NCBI GenBank assembly: GCA_902796045.1
Contig: CADBNQ010000027.1
Location: forward strand, 1-5,134
Origin: an uncultured Lachnospiraceae bacterium
Lineage (GTDB): Bacteria; Bacillota; Clostridia; Lachnospirales; Lachnospiraceae
Reading direction: 5' to 3'
Length of the DNA stretch: 5,134 bases
Shown: positions 1 through 5,134 of the stretch, one piece after another
Position numbering within the stretch: the stretch's first letter is position 1
Layout of the letters: each line of letters begins with the position of its first letter
Program-made: the position numbers and the translations under genes
The notes under the pieces: generated by a model
The model's database searches: none
The model's input: the letters and a program-made list of their open reading frames with translations, nothing else
Told to the model about the DNA's origin: nothing

Positions 1-1
1 A

Positions 2-328
2 GCAGGAGAAACCTGTCACATAGCGATAGGGGATCAGAAGCAAGAGGACATCACCTTGGAAAAAATGTCTTCATCTTATGGAGATGCTCTGGAACAGGGA
101 CAGAACCATATGATGGATAAACCATCTGACAGGAATACTGACAGGCAAAATGAACCTGATCCTTCCCACATGAGGGAAGCTGTACCAGAAGAGTCAGAAG
201 AAGAAACAGACGTCTCAAAATCAATAATTGACATAGGCCGGTCCGATCGGATCGCCCTTGCCGACTCTTTTGTCGCCATCCTGGCAGGGCTTGCAGTATC
301 AGCCGTTTATAAAAGAAGACATCAATAG
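2..328 (+). CDS. 3' end of an unrecognised gene; acidic linker plus C-terminal membrane segment
   Basis: The reading frame is open from the left edge to the TAG at 326-328, so this is probably the C-terminal part of a longer protein. A complete small protein of 90 residues starting at the TTG at 56 is also possible: AGAGGA at 43-48 lies 7 bases upstream of it. An ATG follows at 65. From the TTG, residues 1-60 are hydrophilic and strongly acidic (a run of Glu/Asp around 43-50), with scattered His and Met. One hydrophobic segment (about residues 66-85, rich in Ala, Leu and Val) is followed by a basic tail K-R-R-H, which suggests a cytoplasmic C-terminus. I recognise no family. The hairpins at 348-388 and a new promoter at 395 separate it from the metal operon, so any shared role is only suggested by proximity. 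Confidence 0.55.
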   Translation, partial: AGETCHIAIGDQKQEDITLEKMSSSYGDALEQGQNHMMDKPSDRNTDRQNEPDPSHMREAVPEESEEETDVSKSIIDIGRSDRIALADSFVAILAGLAVSAVYKRRHQ

Positions 329-347
329 CTAAGTGTTCAGGTCCAAA

Positions 348-388
348 GGCCCCCGGTCTTAAAAGGCCGGGGGCCGGGCAGCCTGCCC
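348..388 (+). terminator. Tandem GC-rich hairpins after the first gene
   Basis: Bases 348-359 pair with 364-375 in a 12-bp stem containing one G-U pair and closing a 4-base loop; nine of the outer pairs are perfect G-C. A second small hairpin follows directly (GGGCA 376-380 with TGCCC 384-388). The stem is very strong and lies 20 bases after the TAG stop, as expected for a terminator. However, no T-tract follows on the + strand, so this is a non-classical terminator or an RNA-stabilising structure. On the - strand only TTT follows. Confidence 0.5.
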
Positions 389-394
389 GCTTCA

Positions 395-423
395 TTGACA
401 ATGCCATAAAAATATGCTATATT
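395..423 (+). promoter_or_regulatory. Sigma-A promoter of the metal operon
   Basis: A perfect -35 box TTGACA (395-400) is separated by exactly 17 bases from the -10 box TATATT (418-423). The TG at 415-416 makes it an extended -10. Transcription would start near 430, leaving a leader of about 140 bases before the ATG at 572. The first putative operator (432-450) covers the start region, so a bound repressor would block initiation or early elongation. This is one of the clearest signals in the window. Confidence 0.8.
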
Positions 424-431
424 ATCGTAGA

Positions 432-450
432 TATTAGAAGTGTCTAACTT
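432..450. promoter_or_regulatory. Putative metal-repressor operator, copy 1 (DtxR/MntR-like)
   Basis: The core is the palindrome TTAG-N6-CTAA (434-447, with arms TTAGA and TCTAA). The 19-base stretch matches the reverse complement of 520-538 at 15 of 19 positions. Known DtxR-family boxes are 19 bp with TTAG/CTAA half sites. That resemblance, the placement on the transcription start and the metal transport genes downstream suggest an Fe- or Mn-dependent repressor. The repressor itself is not in the window. Confidence 0.5.
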
Positions 451-474
451 TAGCAAGTTTTATAGAACATAAAC

Positions 475-512
475 GCTGCACTCTTATCTCAACTGAGAGG
501 CGCTCTTTTTTT
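475..512 (+). terminator. Leader hairpin plus U-tract (attenuator or end of a short RNA)
   Basis: Bases 475-485 pair with 495-503: G475-C503, C476-G502, bulged T477, G478-C501, C479-G500, bulged A480, then C481-G499 through T485-G495. The loop is 9 bases. The stem is followed directly by T-C and seven T (504-512), the layout of an intrinsic terminator. It lies about 45 bases after the predicted start and before the first operon gene. Some transcripts would therefore end near 512 as an RNA of about 80 bases, with the rest reading through into the operon. No antiterminator or known riboswitch was recognised. Confidence 0.5.
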
Positions 513-519
513 AAGCCGG

Positions 520-538
520 AAGTTAGATGCGGCTAATA
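520..538. promoter_or_regulatory. Putative metal-repressor operator, copy 2 (inverted)
   Basis: This contains TTAG-N6-CTAA (523-536) and, read on the - strand, repeats the 19-bp sequence of copy 1 with four differences. It abuts TAAAAT at 537-542, which could be a -10 box, but no acceptable -35 was found 16-18 bases upstream, so a second promoter is not called. The site lies 33 bases before the ATG at 572 and could act as a roadblock or as a second operator for looping with copy 1. Confidence 0.45.
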
Positions 539-571
539 AAATATAGCTTAACATAACCAGGAGGTATCATC

Positions 572-847
572 ATGAAGTTTAAAGGAATCGGATTATTTGC
601 GCTGGGCACATTGTTTGGATTTGAAGGGATTAGATTTCTTTCCTCCAAAGATGCGAAGAAAGCCTACACTCGCTGCACGGCAGGCGTTCTTCGTGCAAAG
701 AATTCGGTGGTGACACAGGTAACGACTTTGCAGGAGAACTGTGAAGACATTTACGAGGAGGCGAAGGCCATCAACGAGGAAAAAGCGAGGAAGGACAGGG
801 AAACGGAGATCACAGACGACGAGCCGGAAGATATACAGCATAACTAA
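572..847 (+). CDS. Small membrane-associated DUF6110-like protein
   Basis: This 91-residue protein is the first gene of the metal operon. The ATG is fixed by AGGAGGT at 559-565, six bases upstream. Residues 4-22 form one hydrophobic, glycine-rich segment (G-x-L-F-A-L-G-T-L-F-G), probably a membrane anchor. The S-x-x-A-K-K-A-Y motif follows at about 25-32. The middle carries two cysteines (C35 and C57), the latter in Q-E-N-C-E-D-I-Y, and the C-terminal 30 residues are charged and probably disordered or helical. From memory this matches the uncharacterised DUF6110 family, commonly found beside HMA-type P-type ATPases in Clostridia. No biochemical function is known to me. A role as a membrane partner or accessory subunit of the downstream ATPase, 26 bases away, is inferred from position only. 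Confidence 0.8.
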   Translation: MKFKGIGLFALGTLFGFEGIRFLSSKDAKKAYTRCTAGVLRAKNSVVTQVTTLQENCEDIYEEAKAINEEKARKDRETEITDDEPEDIQHN

Positions 848-873
848 CATTTTGCAGAAAGAAGCAGCATATA

Positions 874-2955
874 ATGAGATTTACGATCAAACATGAAATC
901 AGAGGGCGGCTCAGGGTCCACCTTCCGATGAAGTATATGACATTTCGGGAGGCTGATTCGCTGGAGTATTATCTTAGGTCCTTTGATGAGATACGGCAAG
1001 CCAGGGTTTACGAGAGAACAGCTGATGCAGTTGTCGTGTATGACACCGGCAGGTCAAGGGTCATAGACATTATCAGGGGATTTTCTTTTGATACCGCCCA
1101 GGTTCCTGATAAGATATTTGAGTGTTCCGGAAGAGAACTCTCTGCACAATATTATGACAGACTCGTCAATTCTGTTGTCATCCATTATGGTAAAAGGATT
1201 ATCCTTCCCTTCAGCCTGCACAGGGTCTGGACGACGGTTAAAGCAGTAAAGTATATATGGCGTGGGATAAAAACTCTTAAGAACAGACGGCTGCAGGTGG
1301 AACTGCTTGATGCCATCGCAATAACTGCGGCTGTTCTCACAGGAGATTACAGCACTGCCTCTTCCATCATGTTCCTGCTGCAGATCGGTGACACCCTGGA
1401 AGAATGGACGCACAAGCGTTCTGTGGATGATCTTGCCAGGCGTATGTCACTGAATATCGATAAAGTATGGCTGCTGACGGATGCCGGCGAGGTTCAGACA
1501 GCGTCTTCGGATATTGTATGTGGTGATCATGTGGTTGTACGTATGGGAAACATGATTCCCTTTGATGGAGAAGTCTCTTCAGGGGAAGCCATGGTCAACC
1601 AGTCGTCAATGACCGGGGAGTCCGTGCCGGTGCGCAAAAGTTCCGGCATGAGCGTATTTGCAGGAACTGTGGTCGAGGATGGGGAGCTTACAATCCTGGT
1701 AACACAGACAGAAGGCTGCGGACGTTTTGACAAGATCGTGAAGATGATCGAAGAGTCGGAGAAACTCAAATCGTCGCTTGAAAGCAAGGCTGAAAGGCTT
1801 GCGGACAGGCTTGTTCCCTATACATTGCTTGCGTCCGGTCTGACCTGGGCCTTCAGCCGTAATGTCACCAAGGCAGTATCTGTGCTTATGGTTGACTATT
1901 CATGCGCCCTTAAGATGGCCATGCCTCTGTCGGTGCTTTCAGCAATCAAAGAAGCATTGGAATATGACATAACCGTCAAGGGAGGCAGATTCCTTGAGGC
2001 TGTGGCTGAGGCTGATACGATCGTTCTTGATAAAACCGGGACATTGACCAGGGCTCAGCCTACAGTAGTGAAGGTGGTATCTTTTAATACCGAATCGGAA
2101 GATGAACTGCTCAGGCAGGCAGCCTGTCTGGAAGAACACTTTCCTCACTCTGTGGCAAGGGCTGTTGTGGATGCCGCCCAGAAAAAAGGTCTGCTTCATG
2201 AGGAACTCCATACGGAAGTCGAGTATATAGTAGCCCACGGAATCGCTTCTGATATTAACGAAGAAAAAGCTGTGATTGGAAGCTATCACTTTGTGTTTGA
2301 AGATGAAGGCGTTCAGATACCTGAGGATAAGAAGGAAGTATTTGACTCTCTTCCCGATGAATATTCTCACCTGTATTTTGCAAAGAATGGAAAACTATGC
2401 GCATGCATTCTGATAGAGGATCCTATGCGCGAGGAAGTAAGGACAGTCGTTGAGGATCTCCGCAGACAGGGGTTTGAACACATCGTAATGATGACCGGTG
2501 ACAGTGAAAGGACAGCGAAAAAGATAGCGGATGAAGCAGGGATTACCGAGTTTTATGCAGAAGTCCTCCCCGAGGATAAGGCAAAATATGTAGAGAGAGC
2601 CAAAGCAGAGGGAAGACGCGTTGTCATGGTGGGGGATGGGATCAATGACTCGCCGGCCCTTTCGGTATCGGACGCAGGCATTGCCATAAGTGACGGTGCT
2701 GAGATTGCAAGACAGATCGCAGACATAACCATCAGCTCTTCTGACCTTGCAGGGATTGTGGTTCTCAGACAGATCAGTTCTCTGCTGATGAAACGTATCC
2801 GCTTCAATTACAGGACGATCGTTGGTTTTAATACCGGACTGATAGGACTTGGTGTGGCCGGTATCCTGTCTCCGGCAATGTCTGCAATGCTTCATAATGG
2901 CTCAACGATTGCACTGGGACTTAAGAGTATGACAAATCTGCTGCCGGAGGAGTGA
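874..2955 (+). CDS. P1B-type heavy-metal-translocating ATPase (HMA_2/CtpC-like)
   Basis: This 693-residue pump uses ATP to move a metal ion across the cytoplasmic membrane. The N-terminus (about 1-75, G-R-L-R-V-H-L-P at 11-18) resembles an HMA_2 fold but has no CxxC. Short membrane segments lie near 100-170 and include L-D-A-I-A-I (145-150) and the L-E-E-W-T signature (175-179). The actuator domain has T-G-E-S (247-250). Further segments lie at about 312-358, with the ion-site motif Y-S-C (342-344) followed by A-L-K instead of the usual Cys-Pro-Cys. The phosphorylated aspartate is D386 in D-K-T-G-T, the P1B His-Pro locus appears as H-F-P-H-S (422-426), T-G-D is at 541-543 and G-D-G-I-N-D at 587-592. 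The last segments include H-N-G-S-T (674-678). All catalytic residues are present, so it should be active. The ribosome site is weak (AGAAAGAAG, 856-864). Mn or Fe is plausible from the CtpC-like family; Cu or Zn is possible. The stop is 3 bases from the next gene. Confidence 0.93.
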   Translation: MRFTIKHEIRGRLRVHLPMKYMTFREADSLEYYLRSFDEIRQARVYERTADAVVVYDTGRSRVIDIIRGFSFDTAQVPDKIFECSGRELSAQYYDRLVNSVVIHYGKRIILPFSLHRVWTTVKAVKYIWRGIKTLKNRRLQVELLDAIAITAAVLTGDYSTASSIMFLLQIGDTLEEWTHKRSVDDLARRMSLNIDKVWLLTDAGEVQTASSDIVCGDHVVVRMGNMIPFDGEVSSGEAMVNQSSMTGESVPVRKSSGMSVFAGTVVEDGELTILVTQTEGCGRFDKIVKMIEESEKLKSSLESKAERLADRLVPYTLLASGLTWAFSRNVTKAVSVLMVDYSCALKMAMPLSVLSAIKEALEYDITVKGGRFLEAVAEADTIVLDKTGTLTRAQPTVVKVVSFNTESEDELLRQAACLEEHFPHSVARAVVDAAQKKGLLHEELHTEVEYIVAHGIASDINEEKAVIGSYHFVFEDEGVQIPEDKKEVFDSLPDEYSHLYFAKNGKLCACILIEDPMREEVRTVVEDLRRQGFEHIVMMTGDSERTAKKIADEAGITEFYAEVLPEDKAKYVERAKAEGRRVVMVGDGINDSPALSVSDAGIAISDGAEIARQIADITISSSDLAGIVVLRQISSLLMKRIRFNYRTIVGFNTGLIGLGVAGILSPAMSAMLHNGSTIALGLKSMTNLLPEE

Positions 2956-2958
2956 ACC

Positions 2959-3210
2959 ATGTATAAGACAATATTAAAAATCGATGGAATGATGTGCGGG
3001 ATGTGTGAAGCGCATGTCAACGATGCAATCAGGAAAACAGTACCAGATGCAAAGAAAGTCAAAAGCTCTCACTCCAGGGGGGAGAGCAGCTTTGTATCAG
3101 AAACAATACCAAATGCAGCCGAAGTGAAGGCGGAGATTGAGAAAACGGGATATACCGTGTTTTCTGTGAATTCAGAACCATATAAAAAGAGGTTCATCGG
3201 ACTGTTTTGA
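2959..3210 (+). CDS. Heavy-metal-associated (HMA) domain protein, CopZ-like
   Basis: This 83-residue single-domain cytoplasmic protein has the metal-binding motif G-M-M-C-G-M-C (residues 10-16), with cysteines C13 and C16 on the first loop of a ferredoxin-like fold. The sequence G-Y-T-V near 64-67 is the usual end of an HMA domain. A short basic and hydrophobic tail (K-K-R-F-I-G-L-F) follows. Such proteins bind and hand over Cu(I), Zn or related soft metals. Its ribosome site GGAGGAG (2946-2952) overlaps the stop of the ATPase gene, and the ATG is 3 bases after that stop, so translation is probably coupled. It likely supplies metal to the pump, whose own N-terminus lacks CxxC, or buffers the metal. 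The hairpin at 3257-3295 ends the operon. Two extra methionines in the loop may favour copper, but that is speculative. Confidence 0.88.
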   Translation: MYKTILKIDGMMCGMCEAHVNDAIRKTVPDAKKVKSSHSRGESSFVSETIPNAAEVKAEIEKTGYTVFSVNSEPYKKRFIGLF

Positions 3211-3256
3211 AAATGATAAATAGAGCAAGGGGAATATTTTCCGGGAATGCTGGTCT

Positions 3257-3304
3257 TAAACGCAAAACTCTTGATTATTTGGAGTTTTGCGTTTATATTT
3301 TTTT
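3257..3304 (+). terminator. Intrinsic terminator of the metal operon
   Basis: This is a perfect 14-bp stem: 3257-3270 (ending AAACGCAAAACTC) pairs with 3282-3295, with an 11-base loop at 3271-3281. TAT and seven T follow (3298-3304). It lies 46 bases after the stop of the HMA gene. There is no T-tract on the opposite side, so it acts on the + strand only. Confidence 0.9.
3271..3299 (+). promoter_or_regulatory. Possible weak promoter inside the terminator
   Basis: TTGATT (3271-3276) and TATATT (3294-3299) are 17 bases apart, matching 4 of 6 and 5 of 6 consensus positions. Transcription would start near 3306 and cover the inverted-repeat region and the 5'-nucleotidase gene. The boxes fall in the loop and the end of a terminator hairpin in AT-rich sequence, so a chance match is quite possible. 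No better promoter for the downstream gene was found. Confidence 0.25.
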
Positions 3305-3565
3305 ATAGGAAATTGTGCCAGCTTTCTATGCTGCAGGCCTTACGGGTGGATGTGCACCCGCGCAGCGCAGAAGATATCGATAACAGGGTAAGATACATGG
3401 TAAACAAATTATCTATTTGTCAAACGAGGGATATGCTCTGCGCTGTCTGTGATAAGGTAATCCGGGTGCAGTGTCGGTCGTCATCATATTTCAGGCAATG
3501 GCTGAGTATATGGAATCATTGGAATGTACATCATACGAACCATTTATAGGAGAAGGGAAGATTTG
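3305..3565 (+). other. Gene-poor spacer upstream of the 5'-nucleotidase gene
   Basis: About 260 bases contain no convincing gene. An open frame from 3247 to 3549 crosses the operon terminator, has no ribosome site and gives a composition unlike a folded protein. The region does contain small hairpins (3316-3335, 3343-3360, 3404-3420) and the large nested inverted repeat at 3353-3470. The last 20 bases carry the ribosome site of the next gene. It is best read as an untranslated leader or a separate small RNA locus. Confidence 0.5.
3353..3470 (+). ncRNA. Candidate structured RNA of unknown class
   Basis: Three nested stems can form. The outer stem is 8 bp (TGCACCCG 3353-3360 with CGGGTGCA 3463-3470). 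The middle stem is 3363-3378 with 3430-3445, 14 of 16 pairs, as 9 bp, a 2x2 internal loop and 5 bp. An apical hairpin pairs ACAAAT 3404-3409 with ATTTGT 3415-3420. The 3' side has a 17-base unpaired stretch (3446-3462) between outer and middle stems. CGGGTG at 3343-3348 can pair with CACCCG 3355-3360 instead, giving an alternative fold. I do not recognise a known riboswitch or RNA family. Strand is assigned from the flanking genes. A decayed palindromic repeat is the main alternative. Confidence 0.35.
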
Positions 3566-5134
3566 ATGAGTAATAAAACCTACCGAAATTTTATTCTTGT
3601 GACACTTCTTATACTGATATTGGCGGCTTTGCTGATTTTGATCAGTACCGGCAGGATGCAGGCCATGATAGATCCCGTTCATTATAAAGAAGCAGGCACA
3701 GGTGAATACAGACTGCCGGTGTTTGGAACGTCAGATATCCATGGTAGTCTTGTAAACCGATTGGATGCCCCTTACCAATACAGGATGGCTTATATTGCTG
3801 ATAAGGTGGATGATCTCCGAAGGACGGAGGAAGGCTCCGATCCAGACAGGCTGATCCTGATCGATGCCGGCGATATCTATCAGGGGACCGCGGCGTCGAA
3901 TCTTGTTGACGGGGAGTCCATGTCTGCTGTGTACGATCAGATGAAATATGATGCAGTCGCTGTGGGCAACCATGAATTTGACTGGGGAATCGATACCGTG
4001 ATCGATGGTGATAAAACCATGCGCGATTATTCGCAGGGCGGCCGGAAAAAGGATAATCAGATTCCGGTGGTTTGCTGCAATCTTTATCAGAACGGTGAGA
4101 AGGTGGATTTTGCAAAGGACTATGTGATACTGAACAAAAGTGCGGTGGATGATTCCGGAGAAAAACTGGATGTAAAAGTGGCAGTGATCGGATTTGCCGA
4201 GAATTATTCCGGAAGTATTCCTGCCAAAGATTTCAGTCAACTCGGCTTCAGTATTAAGACAGATTACGATGAGGTCAACCGTATCGCATCAGACCTTGAG
4301 AAAGATGACAAGTGCGACGCGACTATTCTCCTGGCCCATGGAGGAGCAGAGACCATAGCAAAAGGGCTGGGTGCCTCTTCAGATGTGGACCTGGTCATAG
4401 GCGGTCATCTGCATCAGGATATCGAGGGCGTGACTGATGGGGGAATCAGATACCTGGCTCCTGCGGGCAAAGGCTTTTCGTATATGTACTCTGAACTCGT
4501 ATTTGAGAATGACGGAGAGGGAGGAGCGAGAAGAAAAGCCGATGCAGATGACAGGGCCGGCATAGTTACATTGAAGGACCGTCAGGATCAATGTTACGAT
4601 ACGAAAGAAAATGCGGATGAGATTGACCATGAGGTTGTCGATATAACAAATGAGTATCTTTGGAAAATCGACAAATATCTTAAGGAGGAGATTGGATATA
4701 TTACCGCTCCTCTGACCAGGAATGCCATTAAGGACAGCGGGAAAAGGGTATCAGCTGCGAGCAACTTTGTGACGAATGCCATGCTGCGCGGTGCAGATGT
4801 TGAGGTGGCTTTTGTCAATTCCGGCGGAGTCCGCGAGGACATAGATCTCAAACCGGGCGAGGACAGACATATGCTGCACCTTGCGGATATCTATTCAATG
4901 CTTCCTTTTGATGACATGCTTTATTGTTATGAGATTACTTACGAAGAGCTTCTTGATGTATTCAATTACTCTATGAATTCCAGAGGACGATCTCTTTTGA
5001 CCTGCATGTCCGGCATGGACTGCTATTTCATTAATGACCCGACAGACGATGGCAGCAGCGGAGAAAAATACAGGAGAACCATCGTGGATGCTCTGGTGAT
5101 AGATGGCGAGCCTGTATACAGAGCCGGTCAGTGG
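3566..5134 (+). CDS. Membrane-anchored or secreted 5'-nucleotidase / metallophosphoesterase (UshA/YfkN type), 3' end missing
   Basis: The frame stays open through the right edge, giving 523 residues. Residues 8-27 form one hydrophobic segment after a short basic start, a signal peptide or anchor that places the enzyme outside the membrane. The N-terminal metallophosphoesterase domain (about 50-315) has all metal-binding motifs: D57-x-H59-G, G102-D103, G-N-H-E-F-D (134-139), H258-G-G, and G-G-H-x-H (279-283). The C-terminal nucleotidase domain starts near 375 and shows F-V-N-S-G-G-V-R (416-423) and L-P-F-D (446-449). Such enzymes remove phosphate from nucleotides or cyclic 2',3'-nucleotides to salvage nucleosides and phosphate, with a two-metal centre. 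Family members usually have 500-650 residues, so little is probably missing; a wall anchor or membrane tail may follow. The ATG is supported by AGGAGAAGGG (3548-3557). The terminator at 3257-3304 separates it from the metal operon. Confidence 0.92.
   Translation, partial: MSNKTYRNFILVTLLILILAALLILISTGRMQAMIDPVHYKEAGTGEYRLPVFGTSDIHGSLVNRLDAPYQYRMAYIADKVDDLRRTEEGSDPDRLILIDAGDIYQGTAASNLVDGESMSAVYDQMKYDAVAVGNHEFDWGIDTVIDGDKTMRDYSQGGRKKDNQIPVVCCNLYQNGEKVDFAKDYVILNKSAVDDSGEKLDVKVAVIGFAENYSGSIPAKDFSQLGFSIKTDYDEVNRIASDLEKDDKCDATILLAHGGAETIAKGLGASSDVDLVIGGHLHQDIEGVTDGGIRYLAPAGKGFSYMYSELVFENDGEGGARRKADADDRAGIVTLKDRQDQCYDTKENADEIDHEVVDITNEYLWKIDKYLKEEIGYITAPLTRNAIKDSGKRVSAASNFVTNAMLRGADVEVAFVNSGGVREDIDLKPGEDRHMLHLADIYSMLPFDDMLYCYEITYEELLDVFNYSMNSRGRSLLTCMSGMDCYFINDPTDDGSSGEKYRRTIVDALVIDGEPVYRAGQW

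Noticed and set aside
51..407. Minus-strand open frame opposite the first gene
   Set aside because: It spans the GC-rich hairpins and overlaps a + strand frame with a plausible hydrophobic C-terminus. The translation is low complexity and resembles no family.
537..542. TAAAAT as the -10 box of a second operon promoter
   Set aside because: No acceptable -35 box lies 16-18 bases upstream (that region is AGCCGG), so it is mentioned only as context for operator copy 2.
1939..2895. Several long minus-strand frames opposite the ATPase gene
   Set aside because: They are antisense shadows of a gene with every P-type ATPase motif intact and have no ribosome sites or domains.
3417..3456. TTGTCA (3417-3422) as -35 of a promoter for the 5'-nucleotidase gene
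   Set aside because: At a 17-base spacing the sequence is GC-rich (GCGCTG). The nearest -10-like GATAAG is 28 bases away.
3247..3549. A 100-codon + strand open frame after the HMA gene
   Set aside because: It begins inside the run-up to the operon terminator, crosses the whole hairpin and T-tract, has no ribosome site and shows no recognisable domain. The inverted repeats explain the region better.
3642..4851. Minus-strand frames opposite the 5'-nucleotidase gene
   Set aside because: The + strand frame is open over 523 codons with all metallophosphoesterase motifs. The antisense frames are by-products of its codon use.

Overview
The window looks like chromosomal DNA from a low-to-mid GC Gram-positive anaerobe of the Clostridia, most likely a Lachnospiraceae-like gut bacterium. 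This is inferred from strong AGGAGG-type ribosome binding sites, a clear sigma-A promoter, U-tract terminators and gene families that I recall mainly from that group. No mobile elements, CRISPR arrays, tRNA or rRNA genes were seen. All supported genes are on the + strand.

Left part (1-571): the window opens inside the 3' end of an unrecognised gene with an acidic hydrophilic stretch and one C-terminal membrane segment. GC-rich hairpins follow it. Next comes a near-consensus extended -10 promoter (TTGACA-17-TATATT). Its leader contains a bulged hairpin followed by a U-tract, placed between two inverted copies of a 19-bp TTAG-N6-CTAA site that resembles operators of DtxR/MntR-type metal-dependent repressors.

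Middle part (572-3304): a three-gene metal-handling operon. It has a 91-residue single-membrane-segment protein (DUF6110-like), a 693-residue P1B-type heavy-metal ATPase with a cysteine-free HMA_2-like N-terminus and Y-S-C in place of the classical Cys-Pro-Cys, and an 83-residue CopZ-like HMA protein with a CxxC metal site. The ATPase and HMA genes are only 3 bases apart, and a 14-bp hairpin with a T-tract ends the operon. The likely joint role is metal export or homeostasis. The DtxR-like sites and the ATPase family point to Mn or Fe, while the HMA chaperone would fit a soft metal such as Cu or Zn, so the substrate is unresolved.

Right part (3305-5134): about 260 bases without a convincing gene hold a nested inverted repeat (3353-3470) that could fold as a structured RNA of unknown class. 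A secreted or membrane-anchored metallophosphoesterase/5'-nucleotidase (UshA/YfkN type) follows. It is unlikely to belong to the metal operon and runs off the right edge.
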